Assembly: GCF_037076565.1 (NCBI RefSeq) | Contig: NZ_AP029028.1 | Span: 4,588,001 to 4,652,000, forward strand | Origin: Herbaspirillum sp. DW155 | GTDB lineage: Bacteria; Pseudomonadota; Gammaproteobacteria; Burkholderiales; Burkholderiaceae_D | DNA length: 64,000 nucleotides | Reading direction: 5' to 3' | Program-made: the position numbers and the translations under genes | The notes under the pieces: model-generated | Databases searched by the model: none | Told to the model about the DNA's origin: nothing | What the model saw: only the letters and a program-made list of their open reading frames with translations | Shown: in pieces, positions 45,566-54,297 of the stretch | How positions within the stretch are numbered: position 1 is the first letter of the stretch | Layout: each line of letters begins with the position of its first letter

Positions 45566-45844
45566 GCAGCGGCGATGCTTCCGCCACTACCCGATGGAAT
45601 GTCTGCCGAAAATAATTGGATTGCATTGCATTACATGGAGCCTGAAACCGGCTCGGGCATCAGTGGAGCAGATTACGAAATCCACTTCAAGGACGGCGCC
45701 AAACTCACAGGCAAGCTGGACGATCAGGGGAAAGCTCTGCATGAAAATATCGAACGCAAGCAGGTAACGAAGGTTGTCTACAAGCCACGCAAACCAGAAA
45801 GCGACAAGCCTGCCGCCCCGCTGGAAGACTTCAGCAACGGCTGA
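44747..45844 (+). pseudogene. Orphan VgrG C-terminal 'tip' with alternative tail
   Basis: The frame matches vgrG codons from DTGARRGSYRGQGFELRSD onward, up to the tail boundary near 45565. It then continues into a different tail of about 90 residues (YMEPETGSGISGADYEI ... KLTGKLDDQGKALHENI ... VVYKPRKP). An in-frame stop at 44726-44728, just upstream of the homology, shows there is no N-terminal VgrG part. The fragment cannot make a spike alone, but its homology arm would let it replace the tail of the intact vgrG. The tail is probably the cargo adaptor for the effector at 45973. Confidence 0.88.
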
Positions 45845-45972
45845 GTGGATTATCCCTGTTCCATTTCTCTTTAAGTGCGCTCGACTGAAGCCTTGGGCTT
45901 CAACAGGAATCCACCGTCGAATGCAACGATCAACGGCATAAAGCTCCAAGGAGTCAATATGAAGGAAAACGC

Positions 45973-47535
45973 ATGGCTGATGTGAATTCGACCCAGCTGC
46001 GCGATGCACTTGCGTGGGTAACCGACGATCAGAAAAAGGCGCAAGAACCCAGCACCAATCCTTTCGTCTGGTTCTGGGAAGCCATGCAAGGGGACTTCAA
46101 TGAAGAGCGCTCCACTGGCCAGTTGATGACCGATGCAGCCATCTCGATGATTCCCCTGGTCGATCAGGTGTGTGATGTCCGCGACCTGATCGCCAACTGC
46201 AACAAGCTCCGCAAGGACACGTCGGACACCTGGGCCTGGGTCGCCTTGGCACTGACATTGATCGGGCTGTTCCCGACACTGGGTTCGCTGGTCAAAGGCG
46301 TACTGAAGATCTTCTTCCACTTTATCCGGCGCATGGGTGGCGACGCTACCATCAAGGCGATCGATGCGGCCATGACGATGGTCGTCGGTTTTCTGCGCAG
46401 GCGTGATGTGCAAAAATACCTGCGCCAGCTCAAAGTGGACGAAGTATTCAAGTGGTCGGCAAATGAAATCAGGACTGTTCGTGGCAAGGTCAATGTCAGC
46501 TCGCTGCTAAGAGCCTTTGACCGTGGCATCAGCGCACTTGAACAGTTGGCCGCCAAGGTCACCTGGGTGCCCAATATAGGCGCCAAAGCAAAACATTATC
46601 TTGAAGAGGTGCACAATATCTGCCGGCTAGCGGACAAGCATCTCGGAGAAGCATTGCGCCCGGTCCAGAATGCCCTGGATAGCATCATCATGCGGCTGGA
46701 GCGTGAGTCGCTGGAGCGACAGCGCGGGATCATCAATCTCAATAACATACACTATCGTGGCGCGCTTCCGGAGGCGGAGGCGGTCAAGCTGATGCGGGAG
46801 ACAGAGCCTCCGCCGTCTTGGCTCAGCAAGGGAGAAGATAAAGAATATCCGGGACTGGTCCCTTCGGAAAGTAAATTATATGTTGATGAGAAAGTTGCCG
46901 AAGGATGGCCGGCGCTTCTCCCACACAACGTAAAATCTTTCAACACGTTGATAGCAGATGAAATAAGGGGTCCGGCTCGGCTCTACAGAATCCTATCTCC
47001 AAATAGCCGAGCCATGAGTGATTGCTGGGTTACAGAAGATATTTTCAAACAATTGCAGGCGGCAGCCGATCCACGTGCGGCATGGCGCAAGCACCTGGCG
47101 GTATGGCCGGACTGGAACGTGAATGGTCAGTTTGTGATCTATGACGTCAAATCTGGTGAGAGCCTGAAAGTTTGGCGCGGGAAGGCATCCACCCAATTCA
47201 AGGATAGTCTTGCAGATCGACATCTTGAGGGCGGTTGGGAGCAAATCGTATTTAACGTACCCCGTAATGATGCCCGCAACGACACGATGCTTTACTACCC
47301 CCGCCATGGTGATGCGTCCCAAAAATTGCAAAATGCTCTGAGCACAACAGAATATGACAAGCTAGATGCTGCACAAAGAGAAAACTACGTCAGCCTGCGA
47401 GAATCAATCAATCACCCCAACATCAGCGGCCCCTTTGATACCGGATGGGGCTATTCGGATTTCGGAGGAGCAGGATTGGGAGAAAAGATCGGACTACCAA
47501 GTCTTCCGGGTCAAATCACAAAACTGAATCACTAA
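45973..47535 (+). CDS. Candidate T6SS effector linked to the orphan VgrG tip
   Basis: 520 residues with an AAGGAAA ribosome site. The N-terminus (about 1-75) is helical. A hydrophobic segment near residues 88-118 (WAWVALALTLIGLFPTLGSLV) and a helical middle follow. The C-terminal domain, from about residue 320, has GPARLYRILSPNSRAMSDCWV, WRKHLAVWPDWNVNGQFVIY and GESLKVWRGKASTQF. This C-terminal domain appears to be a polymorphic-toxin module found beside Imm71/Imm72-type immunity genes. I cannot name the activity; an ADP-ribosyltransferase-like fold is a guess from the LYR/S/WRG layout. An Imm72-like gene follows after 5 bases. Confidence 0.65.
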   Translation: MADVNSTQLRDALAWVTDDQKKAQEPSTNPFVWFWEAMQGDFNEERSTGQLMTDAAISMIPLVDQVCDVRDLIANCNKLRKDTSDTWAWVALALTLIGLFPTLGSLVKGVLKIFFHFIRRMGGDATIKAIDAAMTMVVGFLRRRDVQKYLRQLKVDEVFKWSANEIRTVRGKVNVSSLLRAFDRGISALEQLAAKVTWVPNIGAKAKHYLEEVHNICRLADKHLGEALRPVQNALDSIIMRLERESLERQRGIINLNNIHYRGALPEAEAVKLMRETEPPPSWLSKGEDKEYPGLVPSESKLYVDEKVAEGWPALLPHNVKSFNTLIADEIRGPARLYRILSPNSRAMSDCWVTEDIFKQLQAAADPRAAWRKHLAVWPDWNVNGQFVIYDVKSGESLKVWRGKASTQFKDSLADRHLEGGWEQIVFNVPRNDARNDTMLYYPRHGDASQKLQNALSTTEYDKLDAAQRENYVSLRESINHPNISGPFDTGWGYSDFGGAGLGEKIGLPSLPGQITKLNH

Positions 47536-47540
47536 ACAAA

Positions 47541-48650
47541 ATGTCTGATATTCCATTCCAACTCAGTTTGACACAAAAGAAACACGTCTCTTTGCTGTAT
47601 CACTTTGCGTCGCTTTCTTACCTGCAAGGATTACAGGATCGCCTTCGATCGCTAATGCAGTTCATCGACCCCACCCTGGACAAAGCCAAGCTTCAAGGCC
47701 GCGACGCACTACTGACCAATAGCCGCTGGGGAACACGTGACACCTCGGAGAACTGGGCCAATAATGGCTGGCCATTTCTTGCCGACTTCGAACTCTCTGT
47801 CGCCAAGCAAATCGCACAGCGTGCATTCGAAGTCTATTCATTTACCGCTGCGGATAATTGTGCTCGGGCCTTGGCAGAGTTCTCCCTGGCATGGATGACA
47901 CCTGAAGAGGAAGGTGACTTCCAATCCCTCTTCAATGACGTCTATCTCTACGCGGACAAAATCGACAGAACATTAACAAAATTCAACGTTGCTGGAGGGT
48001 GGAATGATTTTGGTTTGACGCTTTGCCTGGCCGAACACCCCGAGGCACTTAGAGATGCCACGGCATTAAGACTTCGTAGCGACATCATCTCCAGTAGCGG
48101 CGCAACGCCGCCACGTACCGGTGTCTATTTGCCGCTCGACGACCCTCATGGCACTCCCCAGTTTTGCTGGACCGGAAATCCTTCTGGAGGACTCAAGAAG
48201 TGCAGTACGTTTAACGATCTGGGACTGGACGCACTAGCAAGTGTCGGTCGTCAAGCTCTGTGGCTAGATGATCACCGCATGAATCAATTTGTGCAGAGCC
48301 ACCTTCAAGATCCTCGCCTGATGGTAGATCCATACTTCAAGGAAAGTGTTAGTAAACCCAAACTGGCTCCAAGTTTGGTAGCTCGACAAGCTTTCACGTC
48401 ACGCCCCTGCGATTGGATTTATGTAGAACAACTTCACGGACAGCCTGTCGATTTCTCTGAAGATGTTCCCCTTGATCAGGCAGGAACGGCAGCTCGACTG
48501 GAAAGCGGTGCCATCTGTAGCCGTTCAGGATATTACTTCACCCCGTCCAAGATCAATTCCCGCAGGTATTTCAGCAAAGGGGAAACCATGCCTGATCTCA
48601 ATAGCGAATATGGCGCAACTATCTGGCAATGGGATTCAGATCAGGATTGA
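47541..48650 (+). CDS. Imm72-like immunity protein
   Basis: 369 residues from the ATG at 47541. The opening LTQKKHVSLLYHFASLSYLQGLQDRLRSL is followed by SRWGTRDTSENWANNGWPFLADFELSVAKQIAQR, a helical segment and two copies of a small strand motif (SGATPPRTGVYLPL and SGAICSRSGYYFTPS). The end is GETMPDLNSEYGATIWQWDSDQD. There is no signal or membrane helix. It sits 5 bases behind the 45973 effector, the classical effector-immunity order. The Imm72 name is from memory of the family and is moderately sure; the pairing itself is well supported by position. Confidence 0.7.
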   Translation: MSDIPFQLSLTQKKHVSLLYHFASLSYLQGLQDRLRSLMQFIDPTLDKAKLQGRDALLTNSRWGTRDTSENWANNGWPFLADFELSVAKQIAQRAFEVYSFTAADNCARALAEFSLAWMTPEEEGDFQSLFNDVYLYADKIDRTLTKFNVAGGWNDFGLTLCLAEHPEALRDATALRLRSDIISSSGATPPRTGVYLPLDDPHGTPQFCWTGNPSGGLKKCSTFNDLGLDALASVGRQALWLDDHRMNQFVQSHLQDPRLMVDPYFKESVSKPKLAPSLVARQAFTSRPCDWIYVEQLHGQPVDFSEDVPLDQAGTAARLESGAICSRSGYYFTPSKINSRRYFSKGETMPDLNSEYGATIWQWDSDQD

Positions 48651-48783
48651 ATACATGACGTGCCAGAAGAGACATGTCTCGCTGCTTCACCATTTTTTCG
48701 CCGCTCGGTCATCTGGATATTCAAGTACTCTTTTTGGTGAGCATTCCGGTTCTCACTAACAATTGGTACGCGTCAAAAAAGAA

Positions 48784-49747
48784 ATGATTAACTCTCCTGG
48801 CCATATCGATCCACAAGAGATTTTTCTCTTGGAACGTTACACCTCTCTTGAATACCTGAGCCAATTGCGAGACAGCTGGTAAGAGCTACTTGAATTTGTG
48901 GAATCGCGGCTGAATCAGTTCATGCAAAACTTGCCGCGCGATTACCGCAACCGCGCTCTACCTGAACAACCTGATATCGTTTGGGAGAACAGATGCTTCC
49001 CAACTTCCGAGATACATTCGACGGCCTCTGCAGCGGTTATATCAAGTTGTCTGATGGAGACTTCGATGGGCTCAACAGCGCGCATGGAGTGCGCTCGGAC
49101 TTCAAGGGGCAGCTCGAATTTTCCGCTGACTGGATGGGCGATGAAGGCGTTCGTACGTATCGACGCCTATTGAGTCAGGCGCTCGTCCGGGCTCGCAACA
49201 TCATATCTACTCAAGGTGCATACTGGTCGGCCGGAACCTTGTCACCCGGCTATACCCCCGAGGACCGGGGGCCACTTGATGCGCCGGATACTTGGCCTGG
49301 CTACATGCTTGATCCTTCCACCACCGCGCGAACAGGACAGCAACCGCCAATACCAGGCATCTATGTTCCAGACCAATCCAATTCCAGCGCTCAGTTCCTC
49401 GGCCCGGACATTGATGAGGCACCCGAATGCAGCATATTCCTGGGAATGCAATCTCTCTATATTCCGCACACCTCAGAAAAATACGGTGAAGAAGCTCCGC
49501 ATCAGACCGCTCCATGCACATGGACGCTGGTCAAGAAGGTGACCATCAACGGAAGGTAACATCGCTAAGCGCACCGCAGGATTTCAAGCGACGCGTTGCA
49601 AGCGGAGAACTCTGCCCGGCAGATGGATATTATTTCAAACCGGCCCAACTAAATTCCCGAAGCAAGTTGAAGCGCGAAGAGATCATGCCAACCGTGAGTT
49701 CTCACTATGGCGCCACCAACTGGCAATGGGACTCCGATCAGAAATGA
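48784..49747 (+). pseudogene. Decayed second Imm72-like gene
   Basis: It starts MINSPGHIDPQEIFLLERYTSLEYLSQLRDSW and then meets a TAA at 48880-48882. It continues in the same frame (ELLEFVESRLNQF) and shifts frame near 48980 into DTFDGLCSGYIKLSDGDFDG ... GQQPPIPGIYVPD. It shifts again near 49540 into SGELCPADGYYFKPAQLNS ... EEIMPTVSSHYGATNWQWDSDQK. The tail clearly parallels the intact Imm72-like protein. One stop and two frameshifts make it non-functional. A shorter relic at 48655-48760 (KRHVSLLHHF) repeats the N-terminal motif of the intact gene. Confidence 0.82.
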
Positions 49748-49870
49748 AGACAAACAGTGGACTCCAACCCTGACATGGGTTCAACGAACATCAAAGACTT
49801 GATGATCAATCTCAACGCGGATGCAGGCTTAGCTATTGCGACTGCACCCTCATGAAGTGAATGAATTCCC

Positions 49871-52078
49871 TCAAGCGGCATCCGCCTGCGCAAATCTCGC
49901 CCGCGCCTTGTGCAGCTTGCGATAGCTATCAAGCAGCCGCTGATGACGCTCCAAGCCTTCGAGCTTCATGCTGGTCGGCGTCAAGCCAAAGAAGCGCACG
50001 CTTCCCGTCACCGATCCGATGGCCGCGTCCATGCGCGCATCGCCGAACATGCGGCGGAAGTTGACCTCGTAGTCGGCCAGTTCCAGCTCGTCATCCAGTT
50101 CCACTTCCAGCACGACGTTCAGGGCCTGGTAGAACAGACCTCGTTCGACTGAATTGTCGTTGTACTGCAGGAAGGCGCCGACCAGGTCATGTGCCTCCTC
50201 GAACTGCTTCAAGGCCAGGTTGATCAGCAGCTTCAGTTCGAGCACCGTCAGTTGGCCCCATTCGGTGTTCTCGTCGAAGTCGATACCGATCAGGGTGGCG
50301 ATATCCGAGTAATCATCCAGCTCATTGTTCTCCAGGCGGTCGAGCAAGGCCGCCAACGTCTTGTCATCCAGGCGATGCAGGTTCAGGATGTCCTCGCGGA
50401 ACAGCAGCGCCTTGTTGGTGTTGTCCCAGATCAGGTCCTCCACCGGATAGACCTCGGAGTAACCCGGCACCAGAATACGGCAAGCCGTAGCGCCCAGTTG
50501 ATCGTACACGGCGACGTAGGCCTCCTTGCCCATCTTCTCCAGAATGCCGAACAAGGTAGCCGCCTCATCAGCATTGGAATCCGCACCCTGGCTGGAGAAA
50601 TCCCATTCCACAAATTCGTAGTCGGCCTTCGCACTGAAGAAACGCCACGACACGATGCCGGACGAATCAATGAAGTGCTCGACGAAATTGTTGGGCTCGG
50701 TCACCGCATTGCTCTCGAAGGTCGGCTGCGGCAGATCGTTGAGGCCTTCAAAGCTGCGCCCTTGCAGCAGTTCAGTCAGGCTGCGCTCCAGCGCCACCTC
50801 AAAACTCGGGTGCGCACCGAAGGAGGCGAAAACGCCACCGGTGCGCGGGTTCATCAAGGTCACGCACATCACCGGATAGGCACCGCCCAGCGAAGCATCC
50901 TTGACCAGCACGGGGAAGCCCTGCTCTTCCAATCCCTGGATGCCTGCCACGATGCCAGGGTATTTCGCAAGGACTTCCTGGGGTACGTCCGGCAGACAGA
51001 TCTCGCCTTCCAGAATTTCGCGCTTGACTGCGCGCTCGAAGATCTCCGACAGGCATTGCACCTGCGCTTCCGGCAAGGTATTGCCGGCACTCATGCCGTT
51101 GCTGACGAAGAGATTCTCGACCAGGTTGGACGGGAAATACACCACTTCACCATCTGACTGACGGACATAAGGCAGCGAACAGATGCCGCGCTGCGCATTG
51201 CCGGAATTGGTGTCGATCAGATGCGAAGCACGCAGCTCGCCGTCGGGGTTGTAGATCTCCAGGCAATACGCGTCGAGGATCTCCTTGGGTAGCTTGTCCC
51301 CGCGCCCGGGCTTGAACCAACGCTCGTTGGGATAATGCACGAACTCGGCATTGGCGATCTCCTCGCCCCAGTAGGAACCGGCGTAGAAGTGGTTGTTGCT
51401 GATGCGTTCGATGTACTCGCCCAGGGCCGAGGCCAGCGCGCTTTCCTTGGTGGCGCCCTTGCCGTTGGTGAAGCACATCGGCGAATGCGCGTCTCGGATA
51501 TGCAGCGACCACACATTGGGAATGATGTTGCGCCAGGAAGCAATCTCGATCTTGATGCCCAGTTCGGCCAGCAAGCCCGACATGTTGGCGATGGTCTGTT
51601 CCAGCGGCAGGTCCTTGCCCAGGATATGCGTACTGGCACCGGCCTCGGGCTTGAGGGTCAGCAAGGACTGCGCATCGGCATCCAGATTTTCCACCTCCTC
51701 GATGACGAATTCCGGCCCTTCCTGAACCACCTTCTTGACGGTACAGCGCTCGATCGAGCGCAAGATGCCGCGGCGATCTGCTTCCTCGATGTCGGCCGGC
51801 AGTTCTACCTGTATCTTGAAGGTCTGCCGGTAGCGGTTTTCCGGGTCAACGATATTGTTCTGCGACAGGCGAATATTCTCGGTCGAAATATTGCGCGTGT
51901 TGCAGTACAGCTTCACGAAATACGCCGCGCACAGGGCCGATGACGCCAGGAAGTAATCAAAGGGACCCGGTGCCGAGCCGTCTCCCTTGTAGCGGATGGG
52001 CTGATCGGCGATGACGGTAAAGTCGTCGAACTTGGCTTCAAGACGCAGCTTGTCGAGGAAGTTGACTTTGATTTCCAT
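49871..52078 (-). CDS. ycaO: OsmC-YcaO fusion protein, ribosomal S12 methylthiotransferase accessory factor
   Basis: 735 residues from the ATG at 52078 (MEIKVNFLDKLRLEAKF). Residues about 1-140 form an OsmC-like domain (PFDYFLASSALCAAYFVKLYC, with the characteristic Cys in the helix). From about 175 on is a YcaO domain (NGKGATKESALASALGEYIERISNN, NTLPEAQVQCLSEIFERAVKREI, GAHPSFEVALERSLTELLQGR) with the ATP-binding Glu-rich helices. The C-terminal part (from about 590) is a helical TPR-like region. YcaO of this class assists RimO in beta-methylthiolation of ribosomal protein S12. It is a housekeeping-type gene that marks the edge of the accessory region. A longer frame to 52387 is not supported. 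Confidence 0.9.
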   Translation of the reverse strand: MEIKVNFLDKLRLEAKFDDFTVIADQPIRYKGDGSAPGPFDYFLASSALCAAYFVKLYCNTRNISTENIRLSQNNIVDPENRYRQTFKIQVELPADIEEADRRGILRSIERCTVKKVVQEGPEFVIEEVENLDADAQSLLTLKPEAGASTHILGKDLPLEQTIANMSGLLAELGIKIEIASWRNIIPNVWSLHIRDAHSPMCFTNGKGATKESALASALGEYIERISNNHFYAGSYWGEEIANAEFVHYPNERWFKPGRGDKLPKEILDAYCLEIYNPDGELRASHLIDTNSGNAQRGICSLPYVRQSDGEVVYFPSNLVENLFVSNGMSAGNTLPEAQVQCLSEIFERAVKREILEGEICLPDVPQEVLAKYPGIVAGIQGLEEQGFPVLVKDASLGGAYPVMCVTLMNPRTGGVFASFGAHPSFEVALERSLTELLQGRSFEGLNDLPQPTFESNAVTEPNNFVEHFIDSSGIVSWRFFSAKADYEFVEWDFSSQGADSNADEAATLFGILEKMGKEAYVAVYDQLGATACRILVPGYSEVYPVEDLIWDNTNKALLFREDILNLHRLDDKTLAALLDRLENNELDDYSDIATLIGIDFDENTEWGQLTVLELKLLINLALKQFEEAHDLVGAFLQYNDNSVERGLFYQALNVVLEVELDDELELADYEVNFRRMFGDARMDAAIGSVTGSVRFFGLTPTSMKLEGLERHQRLLDSYRKLHKARARFAQADAA

Positions 52079-52316
52079 GGCGAGATTCCGAGAATGAACC
52101 GAAGAGATGGCGGTAAGGCGCGTGAGCGACAGCGGCCCACAAGATTGTCGTGGCGACGGCGATGACCGTGGGGCGGGTCTATCGGTCGTCGCGCAAAAGA
52201 GCTTCGATGATAGCCTGGTGCCGTTGCACCAGCGTTTCCTGCCGGTATTGAGCACTCTACTCATCTTGCGACGCATGTCGGGCAGCATGCAGACCGACAG
52301 CCCAAATTGCAGAGCA

Positions 52317-52347
52317 AAAGAAAAACGGCTCACATCGCTGTGAGCCG
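52317..52347 (-). terminator. Rho-independent terminator of the tRNA-Thr locus
   Basis: On the minus strand CGGCTCACA / TGTGAGCCG arms with a 4-base loop are followed by TTTTTCTTTT. It lies just beyond the CCA end of the tRNA remnant and is presumably the original terminator of the tRNA-Thr gene. Confidence 0.88.
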
Positions 52348-52356
52348 CTTCGGTAT

Positions 52357-52403
52357 TGGTGCTGGCTGCAGGACTTGAACCCGCCACCCCCTGATTACAA
52401 GTC
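52357..52403 (-). pseudogene. 3' remnant of tRNA-Thr(TGT), probable attachment-site scar
   Basis: Read on the minus strand the segment begins in the anticodon arm (GACTTGTAATCAGG, loop CTTGTAA with TGT anticodon). It continues through the variable and T-arm (GGGTTCAAGTCC) to GCAGCCAGCACCA. The D-arm and 5' acceptor strand are missing and replaced by unrelated sequence to the right. A cut inside the anticodon arm with an intact 3' end is what a tRNA-targeting integrase leaves at the distal end of an integrated element. Confidence 0.85.
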
Positions 52404-52741
52404 CGGCGCGAATTTCAATTATATCAAATACTTAGCTCATTTTTTGCTTCGCAATTGAGAAATTTAGCGCCGCGCAAGCCCTTACTGGGCCTCAACCATT
52501 TCCAAATTGCGAAGCAGAAATTTGGTCGGCAGATGCGAATGTTTGCTACAGCTACCAATGACCGCAATCGGCGGGTCGACTTTTCTACCAGTGTAAACGC
52601 CCGCATTACGCGGGCGTTTGTTTATCCAAATCGGGGCGGGATTTGTTATTCAGAAACAGCGTGTAAGGCTAACCTAACGTCCCGGTTCCGTAGACGGGGC
52701 GAAGGAAAAGCGGTATGCTTCGCTTCTTTTTTCTCCCCCGC
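52404..52741. other. Non-coding stretch between tRNA-Thr scar and tRNA-Arg
   Basis: 338 bases with no supportable gene. It contains a long-range inverted repeat (TTGCTTCGCAATT near 52443 and AAATTGCGAAGCAG near 52503). A perfect 10-bp hairpin AAACGCCCGC / GCGGGCGTTT lies at 52595-52619 and resembles a terminator with a weak T-run. It may hold the decayed end of an integrated element. Confidence 0.6.
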
Positions 52742-52817
52742 GCGGCTGTAGCTCAGTGGATAGAGTATTGGCCTCCGAAGCCAAGGGTCGTGGGTTCGAT
52801 CCCCGCCAGCCGCGCCA
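52742..52817 (+). tRNA. tRNA-Arg (anticodon CCG)
   Basis: 76 nucleotides with acceptor strands GCGGCTG / CAGCCGC, discriminator G and encoded CCA. The D-arm is GCTCAGTGGATAGAGT, the anticodon arm TTGGC-CTCCGAA-GCCAA, and the T-arm GTGGG-TTCGATC-CCCGC. All stems pair. It precedes the methyltransferase/endonuclease pair by about 160 bases, a usual location for island insertion. Confidence 0.96.
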
Positions 52818-52979
52818 ACCCTTGCTAAGGTTGGTCCCCCCTTCCCAGCCTAGCTTGCCTCTGTTAGTGGATTATCTGCAAAATCCCCTAACTTCCTCCT
52901 GAATTTCTGGTCCCGAGCTATGATTTCCGCTTCATTGGCGGACTGCTCTACTGTAACCAAATATCTGAGTGTTATACAT

Positions 52980-54293
52980 ATGCAAACTCCATATCAAGAT
53001 GATCTTTTTGGCGCGTCTCCGGTAGATGGGGGCAAGAGCGTCGAACAACGCGCTAACGAGCAGTCTGGCACATTCACCCCCAATATGAAACTTCCGATAC
53101 ACAGGTGGTTTAGGTACTCGGCTGGATTCTCTTCCGATTGGGTGCGGAGCGTTATCCAACAGTACAATCCTGTTGCAGTTTTGGACCCTTTCGTCGGTTC
53201 CGGTACAGTTTGTGTCGAGGCTGACATTGCAGGTGTCCCTTCTTTTGGCGTCGAATCACATCCATTTGTCTTTAGACTAGCGCATGGTAAGTTGGCCTGG
53301 TCGACTTCTATAGAAGAGTTCAGAAGCGCCATCGCTGAGGTAGAAAAACGTGCTGCGCTTTCTTCGCTGGAGCTTCCCCCAAAGGTTCCAGACCTCCTAG
53401 TGAAATGCTACGAACCGCAAGTACTGCTGGAATTGTTAAAGCTGAGACAGGCTGCAATCGATGTCTCGCCAGAACTCGCAATTGGGGCGCGCTCCCTGTT
53501 GTTTTTAGCTATTAACTCCATCTTGCGACCGACAAGCCATGTCGGTACTGCGCAGTGGCAATACGTTCTGCCGAACAAACGTAAAGCTACGGTTACCATG
53601 CCTGCTGAAGCGCTTACCGCTCAATCATTGATCATGGCCGAAGACATGGCAAAAGTCAGATCTGAACGCTCCGCCTCGATCGCGACACTATTGCAAGGCG
53701 ACGCCCGCCAGCTCGCTGGCGTTCCCGACCAATCAGTAGACCTTGTTGTGACCTCACCACCATACGCGAACAATTATGACTATGCTGATGCGACGCGACT
53801 GGAAATGACCTTTTGGGGCGAGATTGATTCGTGGGGTGACCTGCATGGAGCTGTAAGAAAATTTCTGATTTGTTCAAGCTCGCAGCACGCTTCTAAGGAA
53901 AAATTGAAATTAGACGAGCTGCTTGCCAGACCTTCATTAGCCCCCATCAGGGATGAAATCTCCAAGGTGTGCAATGAGCTCGCAGTTGTCAGGATGACAA
54001 AAGGCGGGAGTAAGCACTATCATACGATGATTGCCGCTTACTATTCGGATATGGGAGAAACTCTCAAGGCGCTGCGGAGAGTGACCAAAAGCGGCAGTAA
54101 TATGTGCCTGGTTATAGGCGATTCGGCACCATACGGCGTTCACGCGCCGGCTGAAAAGTGGCTAGGGGCGCAGGCTATAGCCTGTGGTTTCAGCGAGTGG
54201 TCGTTTGAAAAAATACGTGAGCGCAACGTAAAGTGGAAAAATAGGAAGCATGATGTTCCGCTTCACGAAGGTAGACTTTGGATAAGGGGATAA
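52980..54293 (+). CDS. DNA methyltransferase (TSPPY type) of a restriction-modification pair
   Basis: 437 residues from the ATG at 52980 (MQTPYQDDLFGASP); an ATG at 52920 would add 20 residues and neither has a strong ribosome site. The AdoMet motif DPFVGSGT is at residues 69-76 and the catalytic TSPPYANNYDY is near 258. TSPPY is typical for N4-cytosine (less often N6-adenine) amino-methyltransferases. QGDARQLAGVPDQSVDLVV precedes it. The next gene, 4 bases on, encodes a probable endonuclease, so this is the protecting enzyme. A/T content is higher than in neighbouring housekeeping genes, suggesting transfer. Confidence 0.85.
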   Translation: MQTPYQDDLFGASPVDGGKSVEQRANEQSGTFTPNMKLPIHRWFRYSAGFSSDWVRSVIQQYNPVAVLDPFVGSGTVCVEADIAGVPSFGVESHPFVFRLAHGKLAWSTSIEEFRSAIAEVEKRAALSSLELPPKVPDLLVKCYEPQVLLELLKLRQAAIDVSPELAIGARSLLFLAINSILRPTSHVGTAQWQYVLPNKRKATVTMPAEALTAQSLIMAEDMAKVRSERSASIATLLQGDARQLAGVPDQSVDLVVTSPPYANNYDYADATRLEMTFWGEIDSWGDLHGAVRKFLICSSSQHASKEKLKLDELLARPSLAPIRDEISKVCNELAVVRMTKGGSKHYHTMIAAYYSDMGETLKALRRVTKSGSNMCLVIGDSAPYGVHAPAEKWLGAQAIACGFSEWSFEKIRERNVKWKNRKHDVPLHEGRLWIRG

Positions 54294-54297
54294 TTCT

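Noticed and set aside
52079-52387. N-terminal extension of the OsmC-YcaO gene by 103 codons
   Set aside because: The extension runs through the terminator and tRNA-Thr remnant, so it cannot be coding; the OsmC domain begins at the 52078 ATG.
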